Origin: Lentibacillus halodurans
GTDB taxonomy: Bacteria > Bacillota > Bacilli > Bacillales > Amphibacillaceae
Assembly (NCBI RefSeq): GCF_900112045.1
Contig: NZ_FOJW01000014.1
Location: forward strand, 1-64,000
Length of the DNA stretch: 64,000 nucleotides
Reading direction: 5' to 3'
Position 1 is the stretch's first letter; every line of letters begins with the position of its first letter. Shown here in pieces: positions 1 to 10,208 of the stretch. The position numbers were made by a program, and so were the translations under genes. The notes beneath the pieces were generated by a model. That model was not told where the DNA came from, ran no database searches, and worked only from the letters and a program-made list of their open reading frames with translations.

Positions 1-886
1 TGATATGCTCCCTTCTAAGTAGGCAGATAAAAAAATAAAATCTGCTACTTTGAGGGGAGTTATTTTTATGCCAAGAAAGAATTATACGATTGAATTTAAA
101 CAAATAGTATTGGATGCATATGAACATAAAGGTTTTAGCTTAAGAGGTATTTATCAAAAGTATGGTGTACATCATACAGCGCTTATGGATTGGAAGAAAT
201 CCGTAACCAAATATAGATGGAAAAATTTAAAGAGAACCTCTTCTAAGAAGAAAGTGTATACAAAAAAAGTGAAGTTGGCAGCTATTTCTGATTATCTAGC
301 CAAACACTACTCACTTAAAGATGTGATCGAAAAATACGGTATATCCAGTACATCTGTTTTGCGAAAGTGGATAAGAGATTATAATGGTCATAGAGAAATA
401 CAAGGATCGGGAGGAAGGAGAAACGCTATGACCAAAGGGAGAAAAACGACGTGGCAGGAACGTATAGAAATTGTGCAAGCAGCCTTAGACAATGAGAAGG
501 ATTACCAAAAAACAGCGGTAACCCATCAAGTTTTCTATCAACAGGTTTATCATTGGGTAAGCAAGTATGAAAATGGTGGTTGGGATGCTTTAAAAGACCA
601 ACGTGGTCGTTCCAAAAGAGAAGAAGCATTAACATCACAACAAAAAATGAAGCTAGACATACGTCGAATAGAAAAAGAAAATGAACGGTTGCGTGCCAAG
701 GAATGCTTTTTTAAAAAAGTTAGAGGGGATCGAAAGGGGGCGGTCGTAAGCCGAGTTCGTTTAGATATCGCTCAATATTATAGAAATGAACAAAGATTAA
801 ACGGCCTCAGTCCTATGGAGTATAGGAAGAAGGCCGCGTAAATCTTTTTTATTATTTCCACTGTCTACTTGACACGGGGCAGTTCA
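1..886 (+). mobile_element. Internally deleted IS3/IS150-type insertion sequence
   Basis: Imperfect terminal inverted repeats are visible: the left end begins TGATATGCTCCCTTC at base 1, and the right end (861-886) reads inward as TGAACTGCCCCGTGTC; about 17 of 26 positions agree, including AAGTAG and CAG. Between them lies one ORF that looks like OrfA joined to the last ~28 residues of OrfB. The DDE catalytic part of OrfB is missing, so the copy should be unable to transpose alone but could be mobilised in trans. Base 1 coincides with the apparent left end, so a target duplication cannot be tested here. Confidence 0.75.
68..841 (+). pseudogene. IS3-family OrfA fused to the OrfB tail (transposase remnant)
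   Basis: 257 residues. ATG at 68 follows GAGGGGAG at good spacing and is preferred to an upstream TTG at 50. The protein has repeated helix-turn-helix units (about residues 5-45, 70-105 and 130-175) and a leucine-zipper-like stretch ending IEKENERLRAKECFFKKV, typical of OrfA of IS150-like elements. It then changes abruptly to RNEQRLNGLSPMEYRKKAA, which is the usual extreme C-terminus of OrfB. The catalytic DDE core (roughly 250 residues) is therefore deleted and the ends are joined in frame. It may still bind the IS ends and act as an inhibitor; that is inference. Confidence 0.75.
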
Positions 887-896
887 GTTTCGGATT

Positions 897-1318
897 TATC
901 TTTTGAGGTATATTTGAACATTTGTTGCGAATGATCGATAAAACTGAGAAGTAACTTGGTCTTAGATTTGCTTGCTTCCATGCTTTTGTTGAGTGCATGG
1001 TGGTCGCTGCGGAAAAATACGTCCTTTCCACGGAAACGAGCCGAAGACCTCACAGGAAAGAGGCCTTTGCTTTCCGAGGAGGCTGAGGCCGTGCCCATGG
1101 AAGGCGCAGTATGCTGCCGGAGCGAATGATCGCACGCAACTAAAATCAGAATAGAAGGAAGGCTGCACCAAGACAAATTGTCACGCTTTCGCAGTCGAGT
1201 ATCAACGATGAATAAGGATGTGACTGTTGAAAGAGTAAAATGCTGCACTTCCTGCCCTGTAATCGTTCGTCTTTAGCGTGGAAAGTTTTCATTGTGTCCC
1301 AAGCCTCTTTTTGATCCA
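897..1318. repeat. Dispersed intergenic repeat, family A, copy 1 (long form)
   Basis: This 0.4-kb non-coding stretch between the IS and serS recurs at 45847-46147. The 3' half (about 1105-1308) is roughly 90 percent identical between the copies by eye, for example CCTGCCCTGTAATCGTTCGT in both. This copy holds about 110 extra bases between two TTTGCTT direct repeats that the other copy lacks. Its right end, TGTGTCCCAAGCCTC followed by T residues, resembles the end of the family C repeat at 57040. Short ORFs crossing it have no recognisable product. Confidence 0.8.
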
Positions 1319-1338
1319 ATATGAATTTAATATGTTTG

Positions 1339-2613
1339 TTATCTAATAACCTTTTTAAAGCCCATGTATGGACGCAGCACATCCGGTACCATGACAGATC
1401 CATCTTCCTGCTGGTAATTTTCCAGAATGGCGGCTAAGGTACGGCCAACAGCAAGGCCTGAGCCATTTAACGTATGGATAAATTCCGGTTTTTCATTCGC
1501 CTCTCTGCGGAAACGAATCCCGGCGCGTCTTGCCTGGAAATCCTCAAAATTGGAGCAGGAAGAGATTTCACGGTACGTTTCCTGACTCGGGATCCACACT
1601 TCAATATCATATTTCTTGGCAGCGGTAAAGCCCAGATCTCCTGTACACATATTCATGACACGATATGGCAGATTTAAGTGCTGCAATACTTTTTCAGCGT
1701 GTCCTGTCAACGTTTCTAATGTGTCATAAGAATCTTCAGGTTTGGTAAAATAAACGAGTTCAACTTTGTTGAATTGATGCTGACGGATAAGCCCGCGTGT
1801 ATCACGTCCGGCAGAACCTGCTTCAGACCGGAAATTGGCGCTGTATGCTGCATATTTTTTCGGAAGATCATCACTTGTGAGAATCTCATCCCGGTGGAAA
1901 TTCGTGATCGGTACTTCAGCTGTCGGTATTAGAAAATAATCCCATTCTTCCAGTTTAAACACATCTTCAGCAAATTTAGGCAGTTGTCCCGTTCCCGTCA
2001 GGCTTCCGCGATTAACGATCTGCGGCGGCATCATCTCTGTATAACCGTGTTCATCCGCATGCAAATCCATCATGAAGCTAATTAATGCACGTTCCAAACG
2101 TGTCCCAAGTCCTTTGTAGAAAACAAAACGGCTTCCGGTCACCTTGGCAGCCCGTTCAAAGTCAAGAATATCTAAATCAGCTGCAATATCCCAATGAGGT
2201 TTCTCGTCAAAATTAAACGTTGGGAGATCCCCCCATTTCCGTACTTCCACATTATCGTTTTCATCTTCCCCAATCGGTACACTTTCATGCGGTATGTTCG
2301 GGATTGACATCATGATGATTTCCAACGATGTTTCGATTTCTTTCAGCTCTGTATCAAGTTCCTTTATTTTTTCCCCGACCTCGCGCATTTCCTTAATCGC
2401 TGGCTCCGCATCCTTCTTCTCCTTTTTCAGAGCGGAAATTTGTTTAGACACTTCATTACGCTTTGCTTTCAATGATTCTGTTTCGGAAATGAGCGTTCTG
2501 CGTCGTTCATCAAGCTCACCAAACCTGTCCAGCTCAGATAGGTTTTCACCACGATGGGCTAGCTTTTCTTTCACATCCTGAAAATGGTTGCGTAAAAATT
2601 TCATATCGAGCAT
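1339..2613 (-). CDS. serS: Serine--tRNA ligase
   Basis: Charges tRNA(Ser) with serine in the cytoplasm. The 424-residue protein has the expected architecture: an N-terminal antiparallel coiled-coil arm (about residues 25-110, rich in E/K) that contacts the tRNA long arm, then a class II aminoacyl-tRNA synthetase core. Motif 2 is seen in [20 protein letters not shown] and motif 3 in [17 protein letters not shown] near the C-terminus. The start at 2613 ([11 protein letters not shown]) follows AAGGAGG; the open frame extends further upstream into the T-box terminator and is not the real start. Expression should be set by the T-box leader just upstream. Single gene, last of the minus-strand cluster here. 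Confidence 0.97.
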   Translation of the reverse strand: MLDMKFLRNHFQDVKEKLAHRGENLSELDRFGELDERRRTLISETESLKAKRNEVSKQISALKKEKKDAEPAIKEMREVGEKIKELDTELKEIETSLEIIMMSIPNIPHESVPIGEDENDNVEVRKWGDLPTFNFDEKPHWDIAADLDILDFERAAKVTGSRFVFYKGLGTRLERALISFMMDLHADEHGYTEMMPPQIVNRGSLTGTGQLPKFAEDVFKLEEWDYFLIPTAEVPITNFHRDEILTSDDLPKKYAAYSANFRSEAGSAGRDTRGLIRQHQFNKVELVYFTKPEDSYDTLETLTGHAEKVLQHLNLPYRVMNMCTGDLGFTAAKKYDIEVWIPSQETYREISSCSNFEDFQARRAGIRFRREANEKPEFIHTLNGSGLAVGRTLAAILENYQQEDGSVMVPDVLRPYMGFKKVIR

Positions 2614-2639
2614 AGATATGCCTCCTTTTTCATTCCTGT

Positions 2640-2902
2640 AGAAATTAAAAAACTCCCGTCTCCTGGTAAAACAGGGACGAGAGTGTAGTTCCCGCGTTGC
2701 CACCCTTATTGAAGCAATCAAAATGCTTCCGGCTCAAATACGATAACGGTTTTAACCGGGGTTGCCTACTCAAATGTGTTCGGCAAACCAGTTCGAGGAC
2801 GGATTCACAAGTTGCTTTCATCGGTTTTCACCTGCCACCGACTCTCTGAGAAAAAGCAATCCTGTTACTGCTTCCTTTCATGACTGTTCTGTTTATTATT
2901 AT
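2640..2902 (-). promoter_or_regulatory. T-box riboswitch leader of serS
   Basis: Read on the minus strand, this leader holds the canonical T-box AGGGTGGCAACGCGGG (2691-2706) followed by a strong terminator hairpin (2651-2684, arms ACTCTCGTCCCTG and its partner CGGGAGT, then a T run). Upstream is a Stem I-like region with GGTGGCAGGTG and a likely specifier loop GTGAATCCG; the TCC there (2801-2803) is a serine codon. Uncharged tRNA(Ser) should pair with the T-box and form the antiterminator, raising serS expression during serine starvation. The family and mechanism are established; the exact specifier is my reading. Confidence 0.93.
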
Positions 2903-2907
2903 GCTAT

Positions 2908-2936
2908 ATCATATCCGACTTCTTACTATGATGCAA
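2908..2936 (-). promoter_or_regulatory. Sigma-A promoter of the serS T-box transcript
   Basis: On the minus strand TTGCAT (2931-2936) and TATGAT (2908-2913) are separated by 17 bases. The start would be near 2901, placing the T-box leader directly downstream. The promoter overlaps the last codons of pdxT. Confidence 0.6.
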
Positions 2937-3516
2937 GTGTTTGTTTTGATTGTTCCACCATTTCAGCAAAATATACCATAAAACGATTGTCATCCGTTAG
3001 TTCGGGATGAAATGCTGTACACAGATAATGTCCTTGTTTAGCTGCAACTGCCCTTTCTTGATGAGTAGCCAGAATTTCTACATCTGATCCTGCTTCCAGT
3101 ATATACGGCGCACGGATGAATACAGCATTGAAATCAGCACTGATATGCTTAACGCTGAGACTTGCCTCAAAGCTTGCCACCTGTCTTCCAAATGCGTTTC
3201 GTGCAACCTTCATGTCCATCAGACCCAGGTGCGCATTTTCCTGACCTTCAATATCATTTGCCATCAAAATCAGGCCTGCACAAGTACCGAAGATTGGCTT
3301 TCCTTGTTTCCCAAATTCCCGAATAGCATCAAAAAAGTCATAGCTGTCAATCAGCCGGCGCATTGTTGTACTTTCACCACCCGGAAGAATCAATCCATCA
3401 ATTTCTTCCAGCTGCTCTTTTCGTTTTATTTCAATGGCTGTTGCACCAGCTTCCTCAATCGAACGCATATGTTCACGAACGGCACCCTGCAACGCCAGTA
3501 CACCAATTACACTCAT
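2926..3516 (-). CDS. pdxT: Pyridoxal 5'-phosphate synthase glutaminase subunit
   Basis: Hydrolyses glutamine and passes ammonia to PdxS for pyridoxal phosphate synthesis. 196 residues, the usual length. The class I glutaminase-like triad is visible: Cys79 in GTCAGL, His170 and Glu172 in FHPE, with the oxyanion loop PGGEST at 45-50. It lies 15 bases downstream of pdxS in the same orientation, as in most Bacilli, and the two products form the 12+12 synthase complex. Starts at ATG 3516 with an AAGGAATAA-like site upstream. Confidence 0.97.
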   Translation of the reverse strand: MSVIGVLALQGAVREHMRSIEEAGATAIEIKRKEQLEEIDGLILPGGESTTMRRLIDSYDFFDAIREFGKQGKPIFGTCAGLILMANDIEGQENAHLGLMDMKVARNAFGRQVASFEASLSVKHISADFNAVFIRAPYILEAGSDVEILATHQERAVAAKQGHYLCTAFHPELTDDNRFMVYFAEMVEQSKQTLAS

Positions 3517-3531
3517 GATTATTCCTTCTTT

Positions 3532-4416
3532 CTACTCACTGCGGTCCTGCATGCGGTCATGTGCTTCCAATGTACCCATTTCAATCCCCTTCATGGCAGT
3601 ACCAAGATCTTTAGAAATTTCACCGATCAATTGATAGTCGGTATAATGCGTTGTTGCTTCAACAATTGCTTTTGCAAATTTCTCCGGCTGTTTTGATTTA
3701 AAGATACCGGAACCGACAAATACACCGTCTGCACCCAGCTGCATCATTAATGCGGCATCTGCTGGTGTTGCCACACCGCCAGCTGCAAAGTTGACCACCG
3801 GCAACCGACCTTCCTGTTTAATTTCCAGCAGGAGTTCATATGGTGCCCCGATTTCTTTGGCATAGGTCATCACTTCATCATCTGACATCGATGTCAGTTT
3901 CCTGATTTCGGATTGCACCTGGCGCATGTGGCGGACAGCTTCCACAATGTTTCCCGTGCCAGGTTCTCCTTTTGTACGCAGCATGGACGCACCCTCTCCA
4001 ATACGGCGTGCTGCTTCGCCAAGATTACGGCAGCCGCACACAAATGGCACAGTATAATCGGATTTTTTCAAATGATACTCCTCATCTGCCGGTGTCAGCA
4101 CTTCGCTTTCATCAATATAGTCAACACCCATTGCTTCGAGCACACGGGCTTCCACAATGTGCCCAATACGTGCTTTTGCCATGACCGGAATCGAAACGGC
4201 ATTCATGACCTCTTCTGTAACTTCCGGACTTGCCATGCGAGCGACCCCACCGGCAGCACGTATATCAGATGGCACACGTTCCAATGCCATGACTGCAACC
4301 GCTCCTGCTTCCTCTGCTATTTTAGCCTGTTCAGCATTGACAACATCCATAATGACGCCGCCTTTTTGCATTTCGGCCATTCCGCGTTTTACACGATCTG
4401 TACCTGTATTTGCCAT
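3532..4416 (-). CDS. pdxS: Pyridoxal 5'-phosphate synthase lyase subunit
   Basis: Builds pyridoxal phosphate from ribose 5-phosphate, glyceraldehyde 3-phosphate and ammonia in the DXP-independent route. 294 residues as a TIM barrel. Catalytic residues known from the B. subtilis enzyme are in place: Asp24, Lys81 ([10 protein letters not shown]) and Lys149 ([12 protein letters not shown]). ATG at 4416 ([13 protein letters not shown]) follows GGGAGGG and is preferred to an ATG-like extension at 4443. Co-transcribed with pdxT. Confidence 0.97.
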   Translation of the reverse strand: MANTGTDRVKRGMAEMQKGGVIMDVVNAEQAKIAEEAGAVAVMALERVPSDIRAAGGVARMASPEVTEEVMNAVSIPVMAKARIGHIVEARVLEAMGVDYIDESEVLTPADEEYHLKKSDYTVPFVCGCRNLGEAARRIGEGASMLRTKGEPGTGNIVEAVRHMRQVQSEIRKLTSMSDDEVMTYAKEIGAPYELLLEIKQEGRLPVVNFAAGGVATPADAALMMQLGADGVFVGSGIFKSKQPEKFAKAIVEATTHYTDYQLIGEISKDLGTAMKGIEMGTLEAHDRMQDRSE

Positions 4417-4516
4417 GTTGTTCCCTCCCATATAAGTTTCCATCTATCATTATTTTACACTGTTGTAATGCAAAAAGTCGATGATTCATGATTGAATGAC
4501 TTCTGGAATACCCTAT

Positions 4517-5863
4517 TTAAAACCAGCCTTTCACTGTGTCAACAACCGTACTGAAAATATTTCCAAAGAAACCGCCAATCGCACCAATTGTCAGCATAAA
4601 CCAGTTATCTTTTTCAACCGTATCCTGGGCAACCAGGTCGATGGTTCGTTTGTCACTTTCCGGTGAGATATAGCCATCATCTTCTTCACCGCTGTAGACA
4701 ACTTTGGCGGTACCAATTTTTTCACCTTTCTCAATCGGTGCGTTAAGTTCCCCATCCTCATTCAGTTTATCTTCGTTCAATTGATATTCGATGCTGTAAT
4801 TCTCCGCCTGATCCCCGTTAACAGGCGTCATGAATGCTTCATTCGTTGCTACTTGCACAGTGTCCTCTTTCCCCTTTGAAACAGGGATATCCGACTCCCC
4901 TTCAAGCTGGTATCCAGCCGGAAAGATTTCCTGATTTTCAAATTGATTAAATCCATAGTCCATCAGTTTAGCTGTCTCTTCAAAGCGTGCTCCTTGGCCC
5001 TCTGTTTTCATCACAACAGATACAAAGCGTTTGCCATTACGTTCAGCAGTTCCTGTAAAACAATGGCCGGCAAGCTCAGTAAAGCCTGTTTTTAAACCAT
5101 CTATCCCTTCATAATTGAACTGCTGTAAAGAACTGGCGTCTTCCTCGTCATGTGGCAGCATCCAATTCCAATTGCGGATTGTCTGATCATCAAATTCGGC
5201 TGAAGGAACCTTGGAGACCTCAAGTGCCTCCGGATAATCGTTTATCAAGTTGTATGCAAGTAAAGCTGCTGAACGGGCTGATAACAGATTATTGGCATCA
5301 GGATCCGTTCCCTCAGGCACATTTTCCCCGAGCGATGAATTGGCAAGACCTGTTGAGTTGACAAATTCATATTCCGGTAATCCCATTTCTTCTGCTTTTT
5401 CATTCATCATCTTGACAAATTCGCCCTCAGAACCGGCAATTAATTCAGCCAGTGCAATCGTTGTTGCATTGTCCGAATTGATGGCCATGGCATCGTACAA
5501 TTGTTTAACAGTATAATCTTTATCCTGCGTCAACCCTACACCTGAGAAAGATGCGTCTGCTGATATACTGTAAGGATAATCACTGATCTGTGTTGTCGTG
5601 TCCCAGCTGATCTGACCTTCCGCAATAGCTTCATGAACGAGATATTCGGTCATCATTTTGGTCATACTAGCTGGAGGTAGTGCCATATCAGGGTTTTTAG
5701 CGTAAACAATCTTACCTGTTTCGAAATCTACCAATATAGCTGATTCTGCTTCGATGTCTATCGATTCTGCTGCCTGTACCGAAAACGGCTGTACCGTTAT
5801 CGCTGTCATCATTACCAGTGTGACAAGCAATAATGACAAACATTTCTTTGCGTTGTGTTTCAC
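4517..5863 (-). CDS. dacA: D-alanyl-D-alanine carboxypeptidase (PBP5 type)
   Basis: Trims the terminal D-Ala from peptidoglycan stem peptides outside the membrane. The serine peptidase S11 motifs are all present: SMTK (Ser66-Lys69), SDN (Ser130) and KTG (Lys258). An N-terminal signal peptide ends near VQAAE, and the C-terminus has an amphipathic helix (about the last 28 residues) that anchors such enzymes to the membrane. I prefer GTG at 5863, seven bases after GGAGGT; a GTG at 5878 lacks a good ribosome site. The mature protein is acidic, consistent with a salt-tolerant host. Gene order guaB-dacA-pdxS matches B. subtilis. Confidence 0.95.
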   Translation of the reverse strand: MKHNAKKCLSLLLVTLVMMTAITVQPFSVQAAESIDIEAESAILVDFETGKIVYAKNPDMALPPASMTKMMTEYLVHEAIAEGQISWDTTTQISDYPYSISADASFSGVGLTQDKDYTVKQLYDAMAINSDNATTIALAELIAGSEGEFVKMMNEKAEEMGLPEYEFVNSTGLANSSLGENVPEGTDPDANNLLSARSAALLAYNLINDYPEALEVSKVPSAEFDDQTIRNWNWMLPHDEEDASSLQQFNYEGIDGLKTGFTELAGHCFTGTAERNGKRFVSVVMKTEGQGARFEETAKLMDYGFNQFENQEIFPAGYQLEGESDIPVSKGKEDTVQVATNEAFMTPVNGDQAENYSIEYQLNEDKLNEDGELNAPIEKGEKIGTAKVVYSGEEDDGYISPESDKRTIDLVAQDTVEKDNWFMLTIGAIGGFFGNIFSTVVDTVKGWF

Positions 5864-6046
5864 TTTCTCTACCTCCACCTTATGATTGATGAAATCATCT
5901 ATCTATTTTTTGATATTAAAGTTTTTACCTTTGATATTTTACCATAAAAAATAGAGAAAAAATAGACAGGGATAAGCCCTATCTATTAAATACCGAATAG
6001 GTAATGTTTACTATTTCTGTAAAAGTTGACATATGAACTGCCTTTA

Positions 6047-7516
<1,470 letters not shown>

Positions 7517-7720
7517 TCATCCTCCTATCCATATTAGTATATTTGAAATGATTATTATTTTGTTATTTGGTGAAAACTATATGGCATGTAAGCTAATGTT
7601 AGCTGCATTTTCTATTGTTATATACAATACGCCAACAGACAGGCTTTTTCAATACAAGAATGGGTGTGTGATAAAAGAAATTTGATTCAAAAATTTCTAA
7701 CAGTTATGAGGAGTTATTTT

Positions 7721-8680
7721 ATGGAAAATCATCATATAATGGAATTTTTCACATACCTCCAGTCACAGCATACAGCACAGCAATATTTGCAAGGCTGTTA
7801 CGAGGAATTGGATGGTATTGATGCATCAGTAAAAAGTTTTGAAAACTGCAATCAATTCATGCATTACCTGGATCATGGCGTGCGGTTTTATGAGAATGGC
7901 AAAAGGCTGGAAACTTTACTGCAGCCGATGCTGTTTTTTTATGGCATGGTCCACTTACTGAAAGCCGCTTTATTGACCATTAGACCCCATTATCCTGAAT
8001 CAACAGCGATACTGGCACACGGTGTCTCAAGCCGAAAACGCAAGAAAAGAGACTATACATTTTTGGATGATGAGGTGAAGATCCAGCATAATGGATTATA
8101 TCCGTATTTCTCGGAACACCTATTTTTGGTTAAAGAATCACCATTTGAAAAAATAAAGATGGCGCAATTATTTGCTTTAATCCCTGAAATGACACCTTTG
8201 TTCACGTTTCATCAGCAGCAAAATATGATGGCTGTCGGGAATCCCGGAACAATGCATTTGCAATTCCCGGCTTCCGTACTGGACAACTATCATTTAACTG
8301 CAAATGCGTTTATCAAGCGTATTAAGCCTTTTTTGCCAAATATTGACTATACGGAAACAAAAGGGAAGGCGATTCATGTCTTTTTAAAAGATCCATTCAG
8401 ACCAAAGGAAAAGAGCCCTTTTTTTACGGATAGGGCATACCGGGCCATTTACTTTCCGGTCCATCGCAGTCATTATTTGCCGATATCCGAGATCATGGTC
8501 CATTATTTACTTCTTTACAACCTAAGTATGCTATGCCGCTATGAATCAGAATGGTGGGGGGATTTGCTGGCAGCTAAGCCGGATATGGATTACCCGTTTA
8601 TCAAACAATTTTTAAACATAACTGCCGAAAAAATCCCATTCATGCTGGGTACTATTCTTATACAGAATACTGGAAAGTGA
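7721..8680 (+). CDS. yaaC: YaaC family protein of unknown function
   Basis: 319 residues, close to the B. subtilis YaaC length, and in the same place beside guaB. No catalytic motif is recognised. The protein is soluble, rich in His, Phe and Tyr, with no signal peptide. ATG at 7721 follows GAGGAG with 8 bases spacing; an upstream open frame to 7664 is unlikely to be used. It is one of the few plus-strand genes left of oriC. Family assignment rests on context plus general resemblance. Confidence 0.8.
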   Translation: MENHHIMEFFTYLQSQHTAQQYLQGCYEELDGIDASVKSFENCNQFMHYLDHGVRFYENGKRLETLLQPMLFFYGMVHLLKAALLTIRPHYPESTAILAHGVSSRKRKKRDYTFLDDEVKIQHNGLYPYFSEHLFLVKESPFEKIKMAQLFALIPEMTPLFTFHQQQNMMAVGNPGTMHLQFPASVLDNYHLTANAFIKRIKPFLPNIDYTETKGKAIHVFLKDPFRPKEKSPFFTDRAYRAIYFPVHRSHYLPISEIMVHYLLLYNLSMLCRYESEWWGDLLAAKPDMDYPFIKQFLNITAEKIPFMLGTILIQNTGK

Positions 8681-8689
8681 ACATCCTCC

Positions 8690-8830
8690 CTCAAGAGCCC
8701 ACGTTCGCTAAGAACACCACGTCCTGTGGCAACGCCTTTGTAACCAATGTCCTGTTGGCCCGATCTGGCTGGGAGGCTTGGCACGAGCCCTCGGAAAGCG
8801 TCGTGTATTTCCGAAGCTGTATGTAGTATC
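8690..8830. repeat. Dispersed hairpin repeat, family B, copy 1
   Basis: Non-coding. It contains two short hairpins with the same loop, CCAC-GTCCT-GTGG (8716-8729) and CCAAT-GTCCT-GTTGG (about 8743-8757), then a longer one with arms TCGGAAA/TTTCCGA (about 8793-8816). The segment GTGGCAACGCCTTTGTAACC recurs with few changes at 23928-23950 and, in reverse, at 32113-32134. It lies 3' of yaaC and could end its transcript, though no T run follows. Confidence 0.65.
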
Positions 8831-8929
8831 GCAATTTATATCGATTTCGAAGGTTTAAACGTAACAAATTTTAGGAAAAGAGCCTTATGAAATCAGTACC
8901 CTAAACTTCCCGGGTTAAACAAAACACCA

Positions 8930-10012
8930 TTACAAAAGCTCATCAATATAAACAGCTGGATGGTCTTGCAATGGCAGCAATTCATTCGAACCGTCAAGCC
9001 TTATGATCGGATGGGCCGGACGTTTTTTATCCATGAAAACAATTACGCCCGTCTGATTCGTGGAAAGACGCACATTTGTACCTGCCAAAGAGTTGGTAAA
9101 GCTGTCAATAAATACTTGCACAACTTGATGATCAAGCTTTGTTACCTGGTCTTTCTGCAGCTTCTCAACGGTGCTGAAAGGTGACTGTTTTTGGTTGTAT
9201 AACCATCCGCATGTCATCCTATGGTACAGATCACAAACTGCAATGATTCGGGGATAGATATGGATTTTTTCTTGTGTAAGTCCTAGCGGATATCCGGATC
9301 CATCCAATCGTTCGTGATGCTGGAGTACTGCCAGTTTTACTGCTGATGTAATAGCTGGAGCCTTTTCAATCATCCGGTATGAGTAAACAGGATGTTTTTT
9401 TATTTTTTCCAATTCTGAAAAGGTAAGCGATCTGTTCCTCATCACATCTGCTTCATCCATTCTTGCCATCCCACAATCACTTAATGAGCCGGCCAATCCT
9501 ATCTGCAGCCATTCTCCTTTCTCATAACCCATCTTCTTCGCCAAAAATGCCGATAAAATTCCGACAGCCACACTATGATGGAATACATAATCCTTTCTGT
9601 TGGCATACTGATTTAGTTTGTACACAGCTGAACCGATATCATCCACCATCTCAAAAAACGGAACCAGGCTATCACGAACTGCAGGGGTATCAATGGCTAT
9701 GTTGTTCTGCCAATTGTTAAAAAGCTTTTTATAACGATCCACGGTTTCCCTGTAATATCTTTCAAAGGATCCAGTGGAAGACTGTTCAACTTTTTTTTGT
9801 TCATGCTTTTCCTTTTTTAATTCAGGCTGGAAAGGTTCACCATCAGCAAGTGTTGCCGATACATCAACGGTTTCTGCCAAAAATTTATGTAATATGGTAA
9901 TATGTTGATCTGTTAAAACCGTTTTTTTCGGGATGATCGGCTTATTCGTCTTTCCATTTACTTCTTTTAACAGCACACAGCCTGGAACCAGCTGAGAAGA
10001 TTCTACACGCAT
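8930..10012 (-). CDS. HD-GYP domain protein with a degenerate HD site
   Basis: 360 residues from ATG 10012, which follows AAGGGGGA. HD-GYP proteins normally hydrolyse cyclic di-GMP. The GYP part is kept (HHERLDGSGYPLGL at about 232-245), but the HD signature, usually HDIGK, reads SDCGM at 178-182, so a metal-ligand His is lost. N-terminal about 60 residues resemble the small beta domain often found before HD-GYP modules, followed by a charged linker rich in Lys and Glu. No membrane segment. Activity as a phosphodiesterase is doubtful; binding or signalling is possible. It sits between yaaC and gyrA, where B. subtilis carries an rRNA operon. Confidence 0.8.
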   Translation of the reverse strand: MRVESSQLVPGCVLLKEVNGKTNKPIIPKKTVLTDQHITILHKFLAETVDVSATLADGEPFQPELKKEKHEQKKVEQSSTGSFERYYRETVDRYKKLFNNWQNNIAIDTPAVRDSLVPFFEMVDDIGSAVYKLNQYANRKDYVFHHSVAVGILSAFLAKKMGYEKGEWLQIGLAGSLSDCGMARMDEADVMRNRSLTFSELEKIKKHPVYSYRMIEKAPAITSAVKLAVLQHHERLDGSGYPLGLTQEKIHIYPRIIAVCDLYHRMTCGWLYNQKQSPFSTVEKLQKDQVTKLDHQVVQVFIDSFTNSLAGTNVRLSTNQTGVIVFMDKKRPAHPIIRLDGSNELLPLQDHPAVYIDELL

Positions 10013-10153
10013 CAAAAATCCCCCTTTAAGAAGATGTTCAAAAAGTTCGGTACAAATGACGCATCGAATTTCTTCGTTGGCTTGTTTCTCCGCTGCTTAA
10101 AACTATGCCGCCTCGAACTTCTCGATCCTTTTTAAACATACATTTTAAATGAA

Positions 10154-10189
10154 ATGGTGACCCAAGTCTTTATTCTTGTGGGTCACCAT
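10154..10189 (-). terminator. Terminator-like hairpin after gyrA
   Basis: ATGGTGACCCAAG (10154-10166) pairs with CTTGTGGGTCACCAT (10175-10189), 20 bases past the gyrA stop. The following T tract on the minus strand is broken, so termination strength is uncertain. Confidence 0.6.
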
Positions 10190-10208
10190 CAAACCATGTG
10201 TCAGTTTA

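Noticed and set aside
865-1403. Three overlapping minus-strand open frames of 69-127 codons
   Set aside because: They lie in the family A repeat, frames are not kept in the second copy, and there are no ribosome sites.
8903-8918. AACTTCCCGGGTTAAA as a Noc site
   Set aside because: Only about 11 of 16 matches outside the CCCGGG core.
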